A stretch of DNA of 64,000 nt from Mesorhizobium loti (GCA_002356515.1 AP017605.1:2914001-2978000), one strand, 5' to 3'. Positions 26,873 through 37,018 are shown, counted from the first letter of the stretch. Numbers and translations: made by a program. The notes: a model not told the origin generated them from the letters alone.

Positions 26873-29614
26873 TCACCCACATCCCAAATCACCCACATCA
26901 TTGTCGTCCGCGCTGGCGGCGCCGAGATCGGGCGGGTTCGTCGTCTTCGGCATTTTGATGGTGAAAACCGCACCCGAACGGTCGGTTCGGTTTGCCGCGG
27001 TGATCGTGCCCCCCATCGCCTCGATGAAGCCGCGGCAAATGGACAGGCCGAGCCCGGTGCCGGCGCGAACCTGGTCGCGCTTGCGCACCCGGTAGAACGT
27101 GTCGAAAATCCGTTCCAGATCGCCTGGAGGAATGCCCAGCCCCTCATCCATGATCTGCAGGATGACGGAACCATTGTCGGTCCAACCCTGCACGCGGACC
27201 GTCGAGCCTGCCGGCGCGTATTTCGCCGCATTGTCGAGGAGATTGAACAGCGCCTGCTCGAACAGGACGGGATCGACCTTCAACATCGGCAAATCCGCCG
27301 GGATGTCGATCTCGGTCTTGTGCTCGCCGATGATTTTCCTGGCCCGCTGCAGGGCCGAGCCGACGATGTCGCCGACATAGTGGAAAGCGAAGTTCGGCTC
27401 CATTGCACCGGACTCGATCTTGGTCATGTCGAGCAGATTGGCGATGAAGCGGTTCAGCCGCTCGGATTCATCGAGCACGGTCGTCAACAGCTCCGCCCGG
27501 TCCTGTTCGGGAAGAGCGGGCGCGAATTCCCGCAGCGTGCCGGCCGCGCCCATGATGGCGGCGAGCGGCGTCTTCAGATCATGCGAAATCGAGGTCAGTA
27601 GCGCCGAACGCAGCCTGTCCGCCTCGGCGGCGAGCTTGGCCCGGTCGACATCGGCGACGAGCTGGATGCGTTCGATCGCCACCGCCGCCTGGTCGGCCAG
27701 CGCGTCGAGCAGGCGCTGCTGCTCCGGCGTCAGCAGCGGGCCCTGCTTGTCATTGTCGAGGCCGACGACACCGATCGCGGTGCGCCCTGTCCGCAAGGGA
27801 AGATAGAGGCGCTTGGCGCCAGGCAGCGTGTCGGCGCCGCGCCCCGCGGCACGGTTGTGCTCCCAGGCCCAGCGGGCGGCGGCGATGTCGGCCTCGGCCA
27901 GCGTGTCGTCGGGCGGATAGCCGGCCTTGACGGTAATGGTGCCGTCTTCCGGCAGAAGCAGCACCACCCGCAACTTGAGCATCGAGGCGATCTGGAAGGC
28001 CGTGGCCCACAGAACGTCGTCGAGCGTGCCGGCACCGGCGAGCTTCTTGGAGAACAGGTAGATATCCTCCGTGGCCCGCGCCCGCGAGCGCGCGGCGATC
28101 GCCTGGCGCTGCACGCGGACCGTCAGATTGCTGGCAATGACGGCGACGACCAGGAACACGCCGAGCGCGACAATGCTCTCCGGATCCCGGATCGTCAGCG
28201 TGTAGCGCGGCTCCAGGAAGAAATAGTTGAAGGCAAGGGCGCTGGCGAGACAGGCGTAAAGGGCCGGCCACAGACCGCCGGTCACCGCCGACGCCAGGAC
28301 CCCGATGAGGAAGATGATCGCAAGGTTGCGAACATCGAGAAACTGGTCGAGCAGCACGGCGAAGGCGAGCGAGCCTGCTACATAGGCCGTGGCCAGGAGA
28401 TAGGGCCAGATCTGGAATTGCGTCTGCTCGTCCGCGGTCCTTACGTTCCTCGACGTCGCCTCGCTGTTGCGTTCGTTTCCCGAGATGACATGGACGCTGA
28501 TGTCGCCGGCATTGCGGATGAGATCATAGGTCAGCGAGCCCTCGATCAATTCGCGCCAGCGCGAGCGGGTCGGCCTGCCGACAACGATATGGGTGAAATT
28601 GTTCGCCGTCGCGTAACGCACGATGTCCTGCGCGACATTCTGACCCGGAATGGTCGTCACCTCGGCACCAAGCTGCTGGGCGAGGCGCAAATTGTTCGCG
28701 AGCCGGTCCTTGTCCTCCTCGGGCATGCTGGCCGAGCGAGGGCTGTCGACATGCAGTGCCGTCCACGGCGCACGCAGCCGATCGGCCAGCCGGCGCGCAT
28801 AGCGGATGCGGGCCGCGCCGCCCAGGCGCGCGTCGAGGCAGACGAGGACCCTTTCCCCGGCAGCCCAGGGGCCTTGGATGGCATGGGACTGCATGTGATT
28901 GAGCAACTGCTCGTCGACACGCTGGGCAGTGCGGCGCAGCGCCAGTTCCCTGAGCGCCGTCAGATTGCCGGGCGAGAAATAGTTCTCGATGGCGCGTTGC
29001 GCCGTGTTGGGGAAGTAGACCTTGCCTTCCTCGAGCCGCTTGATCAGGTCGTCGGGGGTGAGATCGATGATCTCGACATCGTCGGCCTGGTCGATGATGG
29101 AGTCCGGAACCGTCTCGCGCACCCTGACCTTGGTGATCTGGGCGACGACATCGTTCAGGCTTTCGACATGCTGGACGTTGAGCGTCGTGTAGACGTCGAT
29201 GCCTTGCGTCAGGATTTCCTGGACATCGAGATAGCGCTTGGGGTGGCGGCTGCCGGGCGCGTTGGTGTGGGCGAGCTCGTCGACGAGCACCAGTGCCGGA
29301 CGCCGGGCAAGGATGGCGTCGATGTCCATCTCGTCCAGCATGCGCCCCTTGTAGTCGACCTTGCGGCGGGGAATGACTTCATAGCCTTCGACCAGGGCCT
29401 GGGTTTCCTGACGGCCATGCGTTTCGACGACGCCGATCACCACATCGATACCGTCGGCCAGCCTGGCGCGGCCCGACATCAGCATTTCGTAGGTCTTGCC
29501 GACACCCGGCGCCGCGCCGAGGAATATCCGCAGACGACCGCGCCCCTCCCGCTCGGCATGCTCGAGCAGCGCGTCGGGGGAAGGTCGGTTTTCGTTGCTT
29601 CTGTCTTCCGGCAT
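26873..29614 (-). CDS. kdpD: KdpD sensor kinase
   Basis: A 913-residue membrane histidine kinase that senses potassium limitation. The N-terminal KdpD domain has the Walker A motif GAAPGVGKTYEML. A universal-stress-like domain follows from about residue 250, then four membrane helices (DUF4118) around 405-500, a GAF-like region, the phospho-acceptor SISHDLKTPLAAIMG, and an HATPase end with DEGLGIPPGDLERIFDTF and GTGLGLSI. All parts of a full-length KdpD are present. It overlaps nothing and is followed by kdpE. Confidence 0.96.
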   Translation of the reverse strand: MPEDRSNENRPSPDALLEHAEREGRGRLRIFLGAAPGVGKTYEMLMSGRARLADGIDVVIGVVETHGRQETQALVEGYEVIPRRKVDYKGRMLDEMDIDAILARRPALVLVDELAHTNAPGSRHPKRYLDVQEILTQGIDVYTTLNVQHVESLNDVVAQITKVRVRETVPDSIIDQADDVEIIDLTPDDLIKRLEEGKVYFPNTAQRAIENYFSPGNLTALRELALRRTAQRVDEQLLNHMQSHAIQGPWAAGERVLVCLDARLGGAARIRYARRLADRLRAPWTALHVDSPRSASMPEEDKDRLANNLRLAQQLGAEVTTIPGQNVAQDIVRYATANNFTHIVVGRPTRSRWRELIEGSLTYDLIRNAGDISVHVISGNERNSEATSRNVRTADEQTQFQIWPYLLATAYVAGSLAFAVLLDQFLDVRNLAIIFLIGVLASAVTGGLWPALYACLASALAFNYFFLEPRYTLTIRDPESIVALGVFLVVAVIASNLTVRVQRQAIAARSRARATEDIYLFSKKLAGAGTLDDVLWATAFQIASMLKLRVVLLLPEDGTITVKAGYPPDDTLAEADIAAARWAWEHNRAAGRGADTLPGAKRLYLPLRTGRTAIGVVGLDNDKQGPLLTPEQQRLLDALADQAAVAIERIQLVADVDRAKLAAEADRLRSALLTSISHDLKTPLAAIMGAAGTLREFAPALPEQDRAELLTTVLDESERLNRFIANLLDMTKIESGAMEPNFAFHYVGDIVGSALQRARKIIGEHKTEIDIPADLPMLKVDPVLFEQALFNLLDNAAKYAPAGSTVRVQGWTDNGSVILQIMDEGLGIPPGDLERIFDTFYRVRKRDQVRAGTGLGLSICRGFIEAMGGTITAANRTDRSGAVFTIKMPKTTNPPDLGAASADDNDVGDLGCG

Positions 29615-29671
29615 CAGGATCGATCATGGAGAGGTCCGGGGATGCTGTCGATCCCCGGCCCTCGCCGTCAC

Positions 29672-30235
29672 CTATTTAGCGGCGTCCAGCGCCAGGTTGA
29701 GCGCCAGCACGTTGACCACCGGCTCGCCCATGAAACCGAGCTCCCTGCCCTCGACCTGGCCGTCGACAAGTGCCTTGACCTTGGCTTCGTCGATGCCCCT
29801 GGCCTTGGCGACGCGCGGAACCTGGAAATAGGCCGCCTCCGGGCTGATCTGCGGATCGAGGCCGCTGCCGGACGTCGTCACCAGGTCCATCGGCACGGGC
29901 TGGTTCGAATTCTCCGCCTTCAACTTCTCGGCATCGCCCTTGATGCGCTCGATCAGCTTCGGGTTGGTCGGCCCAAGATTGGTGCCGCCCGACGCCGTGG
30001 CATCGTAGCCGTTGCCGGCCGCCGAGGGCCGGCCATGGAAATACTTGTCGCTGGCGAAGGCCTGGCCGATCAGCTCGGAGCCGATGACCTTGCCATCTTT
30101 CTCGATCAGGCTGCCATTGGCCTGGCGGGGGAACAGCGCCTGCGCAATGCCGGTCATGCCCAGGGGATAGACCAGGCCGGTCAGCACGGTGAAGAAGACG
30201 ATCATGATGATCGCGGGTCTGATTTGCTTGAGCAT
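29672..30235 (-). CDS. kdpC: Potassium-transporting ATPase KdpC subunit
   Basis: A 187-residue single-pass periplasmic subunit. [25 protein letters not shown] is the membrane anchor, then [19 protein letters not shown] and a C-terminal catalytic-partner domain with [14 protein letters not shown], the conserved KdpC signature. The longer open frame upstream is the shadow of kdpB. It lies 11 bp after kdpB and 57 bp before kdpD. Confidence 0.95.
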   Translation of the reverse strand: MLKQIRPAIIMIVFFTVLTGLVYPLGMTGIAQALFPRQANGSLIEKDGKVIGSELIGQAFASDKYFHGRPSAAGNGYDATASGGTNLGPTNPKLIERIKGDAEKLKAENSNQPVPMDLVTTSGSGLDPQISPEAAYFQVPRVAKARGIDEAKVKALVDGQVEGRELGFMGEPVVNVLALNLALDAAK

Positions 30236-30246
30236 CGGAATGATCC

Positions 30247-32340
30247 TTATGCGAGGCCAAGGGCCGTGACGGCCATGTCGATTATCTTGATGCCGACGAA
30301 CGGCACGATGATGCCGCCGAGGCCGTAGACCAGAAGGTTTCGGCTGAGCAGCGCGCCGGCGCCGATCGCGCGATACTTGACGCCTTTCAGCGACAGCGGG
30401 ATCAGCGCGATGATGATCAGCGCGTTGAAGATGATTGCCGACAGGATGGCGCTCTGCGGCGTCGCCAGATGCATGATGTTGAGCGCCTGCAGCGGCCCGG
30501 TGGTCTGTCCCGGCGCGATGTAGAAGACGGCGAACATGGCCGGGATGATGGCAAAGTACTTGGCCACGTCGTTGGCGATCGAGAAGGTCGTCAGCGAGCC
30601 GCGCGTCATCAACAGCGCCTTGCCGATCTCGACGATCTCGATGAGCTTGGTCGGATCGCTGTCGAGATCGATCATGTTGCCGGCTTCGCGCGCGGCGACC
30701 GTGCCGGTGTTCATGGCGACGCCGACATCGGCCTGGGCAAGGGCCGGCGCGTCGTTGGTGCCGTCGCCGCACATGGCGACCAGCTTGCCCTTGGCCTGTT
30801 CGTCGCGGATCAGCTTCAGCTTGTCCTCGGGAGTCGCCTGGGCGAGGAAGTCGTCGACGCCGGCTTCCGCGGCGATGGCGGCCGCCGTCAGCGGATTGTC
30901 GCCGGTGATCATCACCGTGCGGATGCCCATGCGGCGCAGCTCCGTGAAGCGCTCGCTGATGCCGCCCTTGACGATGTCCTTGAGGTGGACGACGCCGAGC
31001 AGGCGCCCGTCACGCTCGACCGCCAGCGGCGTACCGCCGGACTTGGCGACCTCGTCGGCGATCGCCTGGAGATCCCGTACGGACTCGCTGCTTGGACGCG
31101 TGCCATGGGCGGCGACCGTCGACTGGTTGACATGGGCAAGCACGGAATCGACCGCACCCTTGCGCACCGACGAGCCGTCGACGTCGACGCCGCTCATGCG
31201 GGTCTGCGCGGTGAAGGGGACGAAGGTTGCGTGCAGCGTTGCCATGTCGCGGGCGCGGATGCCGTATTTCTCCTTGGCCAGGACGACGATCGAGCGGCCT
31301 TCCGGCGTTTCGTCGGCAAGCGAGGCGAGCTGGGCCGCGTCGGCCAGTTCCTGTTCGGTGACGCCCTTGACCGGACGGAATTCCGTCGCCTGGCGATTGC
31401 CGAGCGTGATCGTACCGGTCTTGTCGAGCAGCAGCGTGTCGACGTCGCCAGCGGCCTCGACGGCACGGCCCGACATGGCGAGCACATTGAAGCGCACCAG
31501 GCGGTCCATGCCGGCGATGCCGATCGCCGACAGCAGCGCGCCGATCGTCGTCGGGATCAGGGTGACGAACAAGGCAACGAGCACGGTCACCGAGATATAG
31601 CCGCCCGAATAGGCGGCGAAGCTCGGGATCGTCGCCGTGGCCAGCACGAAGATCAGCGTCATGCCGACGAGCAGGATGTTGAGCGCGATCTCGTTCGGCG
31701 TCTTCTGGCGTTCGGCGCCTTCGACCAGCGAGATCATGCGGTCGAGGAAGGTGTGGCCGGAGGCAGCGGTAATGCGCACGCGGATCCAGTCGGACAGCAC
31801 CTGCGTGCCGCCGGTGACCGCCGAGCGGTCGCCGCCGGATTCGCGGATGACGGGAGCCGACTCACCGGTGATCGCCGCTTCATTGACCGAGGCGACGCCT
31901 TCCATCACCTCGCCGTCCGACGGGATGATGTCGCCGGCTTCGACGAGGACGATGTCACCGACCTTCAGGCTGGTGCCGGGCACCAGCTTGAACTTGGCTC
32001 GGTCCTCGCCGGCCAGAAGCTTGGCCTGGGTCTCGGTGCGCGCCTTGCGCAACGAGTCGGCCTGAGCCTTGCCGCGGCCTTCAGCGACCGCTTCGGCGAA
32101 ATTGGCGAACAGCACGGTGAACCACAGCCAGATGATGATCTGCAGGGTGAACTTGAAATCACCGCCGCCGGTGATGAGATCCCTGACGAACAGCACCGAT
32201 GTCAGCGCCGAGACGACGGCGACGACGAACATCACCGGGTTCTTGATCAAGGTGCGCGGGTTGAGTTTCCTGAAGGCCCCGCCGATGGCGGGCCACAGGA
32301 TGCTGGCATCCATGATGCTAGCGGATTTGGACTGGCTCAT
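30247..32340 (-). CDS. kdpB: Potassium-transporting ATPase KdpB subunit
   Basis: A 697-residue P-type ATPase. The phosphorylation motif DKTGTITLG, the TGES actuator motif ([10 protein letters not shown]) and the hinge [18 protein letters not shown] are all present. It hydrolyses ATP to drive K+ uptake through KdpA. Its ATG overlaps the stop of the small ORF between kdpA and kdpB by 4 bp. Confidence 0.97.
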   Translation of the reverse strand: MSQSKSASIMDASILWPAIGGAFRKLNPRTLIKNPVMFVVAVVSALTSVLFVRDLITGGGDFKFTLQIIIWLWFTVLFANFAEAVAEGRGKAQADSLRKARTETQAKLLAGEDRAKFKLVPGTSLKVGDIVLVEAGDIIPSDGEVMEGVASVNEAAITGESAPVIRESGGDRSAVTGGTQVLSDWIRVRITAASGHTFLDRMISLVEGAERQKTPNEIALNILLVGMTLIFVLATATIPSFAAYSGGYISVTVLVALFVTLIPTTIGALLSAIGIAGMDRLVRFNVLAMSGRAVEAAGDVDTLLLDKTGTITLGNRQATEFRPVKGVTEQELADAAQLASLADETPEGRSIVVLAKEKYGIRARDMATLHATFVPFTAQTRMSGVDVDGSSVRKGAVDSVLAHVNQSTVAAHGTRPSSESVRDLQAIADEVAKSGGTPLAVERDGRLLGVVHLKDIVKGGISERFTELRRMGIRTVMITGDNPLTAAAIAAEAGVDDFLAQATPEDKLKLIRDEQAKGKLVAMCGDGTNDAPALAQADVGVAMNTGTVAAREAGNMIDLDSDPTKLIEIVEIGKALLMTRGSLTTFSIANDVAKYFAIIPAMFAVFYIAPGQTTGPLQALNIMHLATPQSAILSAIIFNALIIIALIPLSLKGVKYRAIGAGALLSRNLLVYGLGGIIVPFVGIKIIDMAVTALGLA

Positions 32341-32552
32341 TTGTTGGCTCCAGTATCGATGTTGTTGGCGGGCACCGATCGATCGGATGCCGAAGGAAGA
32401 CGCGGCGGCCCATAGACCAGCAGCCAGATCACGATCATGGCTGCCGCAATGCCGAGGAATGTGGACACGGTCGGAAAAGGAGGGGGGATTCTCTCCCCCT
32501 CTTTGTCGGTCCGACGATCAACGTTGCGACGCGTGTTTTTGAACCAGGACAT
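32337..32552 (-). CDS. Small membrane protein between kdpA and kdpB
   Basis: A 71-residue protein with a basic, charged N-terminus ([20 protein letters not shown]), one membrane helix ([18 protein letters not shown]) and a short outer tail ending [13 protein letters not shown]. Its stop overlaps the kdpB start as ATGA, so translation is coupled, and it starts 26 bp after kdpA. The well-known E. coli kdpFABC lacks such a gene. A role in assembly or control of the complex is possible but not shown. Confidence 0.7.
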   Translation of the reverse strand: MSWFKNTRRNVDRRTDKEGERIPPPFPTVSTFLGIAAAMIVIWLLVYGPPRLPSASDRSVPANNIDTGANK

Positions 32553-32578
32553 AACTTTCTATCCAAGGCTGGGCGGTC

Positions 32579-34282
32579 TCAGAATGTCTGCCCATGGATC
32601 ATGGCCAGGTGTTCGACGATCGGTCCGATCGCCAGCGCCGGGAAGAAGGTCAGGCCGACGACGATCAGGATGACGCCGACCAGCAGGCCGACGAACAGCG
32701 GGCCATCGGTCGGGAAGGTACCGGCGGAGGCCGGCACCGTCTTTTTCGCCACCAGCGAGCCAGCGATGGCAAGCGCTGGAATGACGACGAAGAAGCGACC
32801 CACCCACATGGTGATGCCGAGCGTGATGTTGTACCAGGGCGTGTTGCCGCTGAGGCCGCCAAAGGCCGAGCCGTTGTTCGCCGCTGCCGAAGTGTAGGCA
32901 TAGAGAACTTCGGAGAAGCCGTGCGGACCGCCATTGGCCATCGAGGCCACCGCACTTGGCAGCACGACCGCGATGGCCGTGAAGACCAGCATGACCAGGG
33001 GCAGAGCGAGGATGGCGAGCATCGCCATCTTGACCTCCTTGGCCTCGATCTTCTTGCCGAGATATTCGGGCGTGCGGCCGACCATCAGGCCGGCGACGAA
33101 GACGGCGATGACGATGAACATCAGGATGCCGTAGAAACCGGCGCCGACGCCGCCGACGATGACTTCGCCGAGCTGCATGTTGATCATCGGGATGAAGCCA
33201 CCGATCGCGGTGAACGAGTCATGCATGGCATTGACCGCGCCGCAGGAGGCGGCCGTTGTGATGACGGCGAACAAAGCCGACAGAGCGATGCCGAAGCGGC
33301 TCTCCTTGCCTTCCATGTTGCCGCCGTCGATGCCGAGTGCATGCACCAGCGGGTTGCCGGCAGCTTCCGCCCAGTAGCAGATGGTGACGCCGGCGATGAA
33401 CAGCACACCCATCGTCGCCAGGATCGCCCAGCCCTGGCGCTGGTTGCCGACCATGCGGCCGAACACGTTGGTCAGCGAGGCGCCAAGCGCGAAGATCGTC
33501 ACCATCTGGATGAAGTTGGAGATCGCGTCGGGGTTTTCGAAAGGATGCGCGGCATTGGCGTTGAAGAAGCCGCCGCCATTGGTGCCGAGCATCTTGATGG
33601 CGACCTGCGAGGCGACAGGACCAAGGGCGAGCGTCTGCTTGGCGCCTTCGAGCGTAGTGGCGTCGGCATAGGGGCCGAGCGTCTGCGGCATGCCGAGCCA
33701 GACATAGACAAGGGTAAGCACGATGCAGGCCGGCAGGAGGATATAGAGCGTGCAGCGGGTCATATCGACCCAGAAATTGCCGATCGACTTGACCGAATGC
33801 CGGGCGAAGCCGCGGATCAGCGCGACGGCGATTGCGATGCCGACCGCCGCCGACATGAAGTTCTGCACCGTCAGGCCGGCCATCTGCACGAGGTAGGACA
33901 TCGTGCTTTCGCCGCCGTAATTCTGCCAGTTGGTGTTGGTCACGAAGCTGACGGCGGTGTTGAAGGCGAGGGTCTGCTCGACCGCTGTCATGCCGGCCGG
34001 ATTGTAGGGCAGGACGCCCTGCAGCCGCTGCAGGGCATAGAGCACCAGGAAGCTGGCCAGGCTGAAGAACATGATGCCCGCCGCATAGGCGGTCCAGTGC
34101 TGTTCCTCGCGCTCGCTGGTTCCCGAAATGCGGTAAAGGACCCGTTCGACAGGCCCGAGGATCGGCGAGAGGAATGTCCGATCGCCGTTGAAAACGCGGT
34201 ACATGTAGCCGCCAAGCGGCTTCACCAGCAGAACGACGACCACGCAGTAGGCGAGGATCTGTATCCATCCGTTGAGAGTCAT
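32579..34282 (-). CDS. kdpA: Potassium-transporting ATPase KdpA subunit
   Basis: A 567-residue potassium channel-like subunit with about ten helices. The selectivity-filter-like segments are visible ([39 protein letters not shown] and [18 protein letters not shown]). It binds and conducts K+ in the inner membrane. It lies 34 bp downstream of kdpF. Confidence 0.97.
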   Translation of the reverse strand: MTLNGWIQILAYCVVVVLLVKPLGGYMYRVFNGDRTFLSPILGPVERVLYRISGTSEREEQHWTAYAAGIMFFSLASFLVLYALQRLQGVLPYNPAGMTAVEQTLAFNTAVSFVTNTNWQNYGGESTMSYLVQMAGLTVQNFMSAAVGIAIAVALIRGFARHSVKSIGNFWVDMTRCTLYILLPACIVLTLVYVWLGMPQTLGPYADATTLEGAKQTLALGPVASQVAIKMLGTNGGGFFNANAAHPFENPDAISNFIQMVTIFALGASLTNVFGRMVGNQRQGWAILATMGVLFIAGVTICYWAEAAGNPLVHALGIDGGNMEGKESRFGIALSALFAVITTAASCGAVNAMHDSFTAIGGFIPMINMQLGEVIVGGVGAGFYGILMFIVIAVFVAGLMVGRTPEYLGKKIEAKEVKMAMLAILALPLVMLVFTAIAVVLPSAVASMANGGPHGFSEVLYAYTSAAANNGSAFGGLSGNTPWYNITLGITMWVGRFFVVIPALAIAGSLVAKKTVPASAGTFPTDGPLFVGLLVGVILIVVGLTFFPALAIGPIVEHLAMIHGQTF

Positions 34283-34316
34283 TGAAGTAGCTTTCCGTGC
34301 CTTGCTTCGGTTGCCG

Positions 34317-34406
34317 TCAGAAGCGTTCTGGGCGAACGAGGGCGTATGTCAGGTAGGCGAGCAGGAACAAGGTCACACCGCCGCCGAGGATATAGTCGAG
34401 AAGCAT
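34317..34406 (-). CDS. kdpF: KdpF small membrane subunit
   Basis: A 29-residue peptide beginning [19 protein letters not shown] and ending ALVRPERF, the typical KdpF sequence that stabilises the KdpABC complex. It was found by reading the minus strand upstream of kdpA. GGAGG lies 7 bases before the ATG. It is usually missed by automatic gene callers. Confidence 0.9.
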   Translation of the reverse strand: MLLDYILGGGVTLFLLAYLTYALVRPERF

Positions 34407-34422
34407 GTTGCAATCCTCCGGC

Positions 34423-34503
34423 TCAAAGAATGTCGCAGACTTTGATGTAGGCGATGGAGAGAGCGAAAAACAAAATCTCCAGCCCGATAACGACGATATC
34501 CAT
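34423..34503 (-). CDS. 26-residue membrane peptide upstream of kdpF
   Basis: A 26-residue ORF beginning MDIVVIGLEILFFALSI and ending KVCDIL, with one membrane helix. AAGGA lies 9 bases before the ATG, and the stop is 16 bp before the kdpF ATG, so both are read from the same leader. Similar short peptides stand in front of kdpF in rhizobia as I recall. It could be a second small subunit or a leader peptide; the sequence cannot decide. Confidence 0.65.
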   Translation of the reverse strand: MDIVVIGLEILFFALSIAYIKVCDIL

Positions 34504-34647
34504 CGTGGGTGTTCCTTATCTTCGTTTTATTTGCGCATTGCGCTGTACGCCTGCAGTCGGCAGGCGGAAACCAAATGGAACCACTCCGCCACGATGGATA
34601 ATCGCGACCGAGCTGTGTGTTCCCTGGAGAATATGGACCCGATCGCC

Positions 34648-34700
34648 ATAAAGGTTCGAGACGGCACGGGACGGAAAGAAATAGGAATTTTATAAAGGTT
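34648..34700 (-). promoter_or_regulatory. Direct repeat in the kdp promoter, candidate KdpE boxes
   Basis: ATAAAGGTT (plus-strand wording) occurs at 34648-34656 and 34692-34700, exactly 44 bp or about four helical turns apart, 150-200 bp upstream of the first kdp start codon. KdpE of enteric bacteria also binds T-rich TTTATA sequences. The whole stretch 34504-34847 has no gene. Confidence 0.4.
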
Positions 34701-34847
34701 TTTGCCAGCCCATCGCCGACGGGCGGATGGCGTCTCGATGAGGATTCGCCGGGGTAAACCGCTTCACCGCGCTGTGCGGCCCGAATGGAACAAATCATCC
34801 CGCGGGAGATTGTCGACCTGAGGGTTCACGCATCAAAGGATATGACG

Positions 34848-35345
34848 ATGGCAAGACAGAAAATGCTCGACGACCTGTTTCACGACACGCTGAAGGACAT
34901 CTATTTCGCCGAAAAGAAGATATTGGCGACGCTGCCGAAAATGGCCAAGGCCGCGCAGAGCGCCGAACTGAAAGCCGCCTTCGAAAAGCACCGCACTGAA
35001 ACCGAAGGCCATGTCGCAAGACTGGAGACGGTCTTCGGCGTCATCGGCAAGAAGCCGGTGGGCAAGACCTGTGCGGCCATCATGGGCATCACCGAGGAAG
35101 GTGCCGAGATCATGGAAGAGTACAAGGGATCTCCCGCGCTCGATGCCGGCCTGCTGGCCGCCGCACAAGCGGTCGAACACTACGAGATCTCGCGCTATGG
35201 CACGCTGAGGACATGGGCCGGCGAACTCGGTCTGAACGAAGCCGTGACGCTTCTCGAAGCGACGCTGAAGGAAGAGAAGGCGACGGACCAGGCGCTGACC
35301 ACGATCGCCGAGTCCGCTGTCAACGTTGCGGCCGAAGCGGCGTGA
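34848..35345 (+). CDS. DUF892 (YciE/YciF-like) ferritin-like protein
   Basis: A 165-residue four-helix ferritin-like protein. LFHDTLKDIYFAEKKILATLPKM in helix 1, EKHRTETEGHVARLE in helix 2 and AVEHYEISRYGTLRTWA in helix 3 hold the Glu and His residues of a possible di-metal site. The family is linked to general stress in bacteria. The ATG at 34848 is used because AAGGA lies 7 bases upstream; the one at 34842 is too close. It diverges from the kdp operon. Confidence 0.87.
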   Translation: MARQKMLDDLFHDTLKDIYFAEKKILATLPKMAKAAQSAELKAAFEKHRTETEGHVARLETVFGVIGKKPVGKTCAAIMGITEEGAEIMEEYKGSPALDAGLLAAAQAVEHYEISRYGTLRTWAGELGLNEAVTLLEATLKEEKATDQALTTIAESAVNVAAEAA

Positions 35346-35365
35346 TCTGTAGAGATCGGTAGCGC

Positions 35366-35512
35366 CTAAGGTGTGTTGAGATTCAGGTCAGGACGCGCCG
35401 AAAACGATGGCTTTCGAGAACCGGAGCGGAACGTACTTAGGAACGTGAGCACCGGAAGCACAGAAAGCCACCGTTTGCAGGCCGGCCTCGCCTGAATATC
35501 AATACACCTTAG
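35366..35512. mobile_element. MITE-like element with near-perfect terminal inverted repeats
   Basis: A 147-bp non-coding element. AGGTGTGTTGAGATTCAGG at the left end and its inverted copy at the right end match at 17 of 19 positions, and both are flanked by TA, which fits a TA target duplication. Inside, a further inverted repeat around GGCTTTC...GAAAGCC would form a long stem. No transposase is present; it would need to be moved by a full-length IS elsewhere. Its right end forms the stop codon of the Crp/Fnr gene. Confidence 0.7.
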
Positions 35513-36336
35513 CGTGGCTCCCGCATCATGCTCAGATAAGTCGGATCGAACTCGGCGATGTCCTGCAGCCGGTGCCAGTCCAGAATGGTCACCGTATGGT
35601 TCGCCCAGCTGACGACGCCGACCTTGCGCAAGGCGCCGATAACCCGGTTCATATGCACCACCGACAGGCCAAGCACGTCGGCCATCTCCGCTTGCGACAG
35701 CGGCAGATGAAAGCTCATGCCGTTGGTCCGCTGCACCACCTGTAACCGCACGAACAGCTCACAGACGAGATGGGCCAGATGCGAGGTCTTGGAGCGCCGT
35801 CCCATCGCGACGATCCATTCGCGGTGAATGGCGCCGTCGACCAGCGTATCCAGCCACAACAGCCGGGTCAGATGCGGCGCCTGCTCGGTGATGGTGCGAA
35901 GCCGGCTGTGATCGGCGAACATGACATGACAGGGCGACAAAGCGACGATGCCGTGATCCATTGTCTTCAAGAGGAAGGCGTGGAGATCGACGAAGTCGCC
36001 GGGCACCTGCAACGAGGTGAATTGCCGGCCGCCATTCTCCAGCACCTTGTAGCGCGCCGCCAGCCCGTCGAGGATCAGTGTCGAGTAGGTTGGCCGCGAT
36101 CCCGATGCGACAATGTCCTGGCCGGTGGCGAAATGCCGCTCGAACGTCATGGCGCCAGCCAGCAGCGCCTTCTCGGCATCGGACAGCGCATCGTGCTGGC
36201 CGAGGTTCAGGTAAAGGGATTCAAGCACCGCGACCTCCGGCGAAAGGGCTTCAGGTGGCCGACGCCCAAGTGTTTCTGTCGGAAGCAAGGCGGCTTCGGA
36301 TGCACTAGGCCTTTGGGCACTGATGAGCATTAACAT
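35509..36336 (-). CDS. Crp/Fnr family transcriptional regulator
   Basis: A 275-residue regulator. A cyclic-nucleotide-like sensor domain (FATGQDIVASGSRP...GDFVDLHAF) is followed by a C-terminal HTH_CRP with LSQAEMADVLGLSVVHMNRVIGALRKVGVV. It lacks the Cys cluster of true Fnr, so it is a FixK/Crp-like variant with unknown signal. The N-terminus is long and its start uncertain. The TAA stop (35509-35511) lies inside the right end of the MITE-like element, so the original C-terminus may have been replaced. Confidence 0.88.
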   Translation of the reverse strand: MLMLISAQRPSASEAALLPTETLGRRPPEALSPEVAVLESLYLNLGQHDALSDAEKALLAGAMTFERHFATGQDIVASGSRPTYSTLILDGLAARYKVLENGGRQFTSLQVPGDFVDLHAFLLKTMDHGIVALSPCHVMFADHSRLRTITEQAPHLTRLLWLDTLVDGAIHREWIVAMGRRSKTSHLAHLVCELFVRLQVVQRTNGMSFHLPLSQAEMADVLGLSVVHMNRVIGALRKVGVVSWANHTVTILDWHRLQDIAEFDPTYLSMMREPR

Positions 36337-36444
36337 TTGTTAGGCCCGCTTGTTCCAAATGCCACCGTTGGTGGAACAACTGCCCGGCCCGCGAATTGTC
36401 GGTTGAATATCTCGCCATTTCAACAGCCTGAGGTCCAGCCCATC

Positions 36445-36681
36445 ATGCCTCGATATTATCTTGACCTCTACAATGGCGACGGTCTGACGGTCGATGATGA
36501 CGGCCAGATCTTCGAAACCCGCGAACGCCTGCGGCGCGAAGCGATCCGCATCCTGCCCGACATCGTCCGCGACGAAATGATCGAGAACGACCGCACGGCC
36601 ATTACTGTCAAGGTGCGCGACGAGAGCGGACGCCATATCTTCGAGGCATCGCTCGTCGTCTCTTCGGGGTGGTGCGACTGA
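36445..36681 (+). CDS. DUF6894-type small protein
   Basis: A 78-residue protein with MPRYYLDLYNGDGLTVDDDGQIF and AITVKVRDESGRHIFEASLVVS, the pattern of the DUF6894 family common in Rhizobiales. Function unknown. The start MPRYYLD was selected; the upstream part of the open frame has no support. It is transcribed away from the Crp/Fnr gene. Confidence 0.8.
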   Translation: MPRYYLDLYNGDGLTVDDDGQIFETRERLRREAIRILPDIVRDEMIENDRTAITVKVRDESGRHIFEASLVVSSGWCD

Positions 36682-36820
36682 CGGCCCTCCCCGGCATCGA
36701 TGACAAAAGTTCTCCGACCATCATTTGTAATCGCCGCCCCCGCCGCAACGCTGCACCATGCGGGGCCGGAAGAGGCGGCGTTCCGAACCGCCGCCCCCTG
36801 CGGGATGGAGGTAGCAGCAG

Positions 36821-37018
36821 ATGAACCGTGCAAAAGTCGACACCCAGCGCGACGAGCGCGCCAAACGTGAATCGCAGATCGTGATCGATGCCGAGCGGGC
36901 GGCCCGCGAGGCAAAGACCGCCAGGCTGAGAGAGCTGCGCCTTGCCGCGCAGGCAGCGCAGGAGCCTGATCCGACGAGGCGCAAGACTGCACGCCGGGGC
37001 ACAGCTTCGAAAGGGTGA
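36821..37018 (+). CDS. Small basic coiled-coil hypothetical protein
   Basis: A 65-residue protein rich in Arg, Lys, Ala and Glu, with a continuous helix-forming stretch (RDERAKRESQIVIDAERAAREAK). GGAGGT lies 8 bases before the ATG, which supports translation. A terminator-like hairpin follows at 37084. No family recognised; its charge suggests nucleic-acid or protein binding. Confidence 0.6.
   Translation: MNRAKVDTQRDERAKRESQIVIDAERAAREAKTARLRELRLAAQAAQEPDPTRRKTARRGTASKG

Noticed and set aside
27857..30328. Plus-strand open frame of 823 codons over kdpD
   Set aside because: Antisense shadow of kdpD/kdpC; no ribosome site and no recognisable domain.
30469..32415. Plus-strand open frame of 648 codons over kdpB
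   Set aside because: Antisense shadow of kdpB, low-complexity charged translation.
35400..35480. Inner stem of the MITE-like element as an IS110-type bridge RNA end
   Set aside because: No IS110 recombinase is near, and the terminal inverted repeats with TA flanks fit a DDE-type MITE better.
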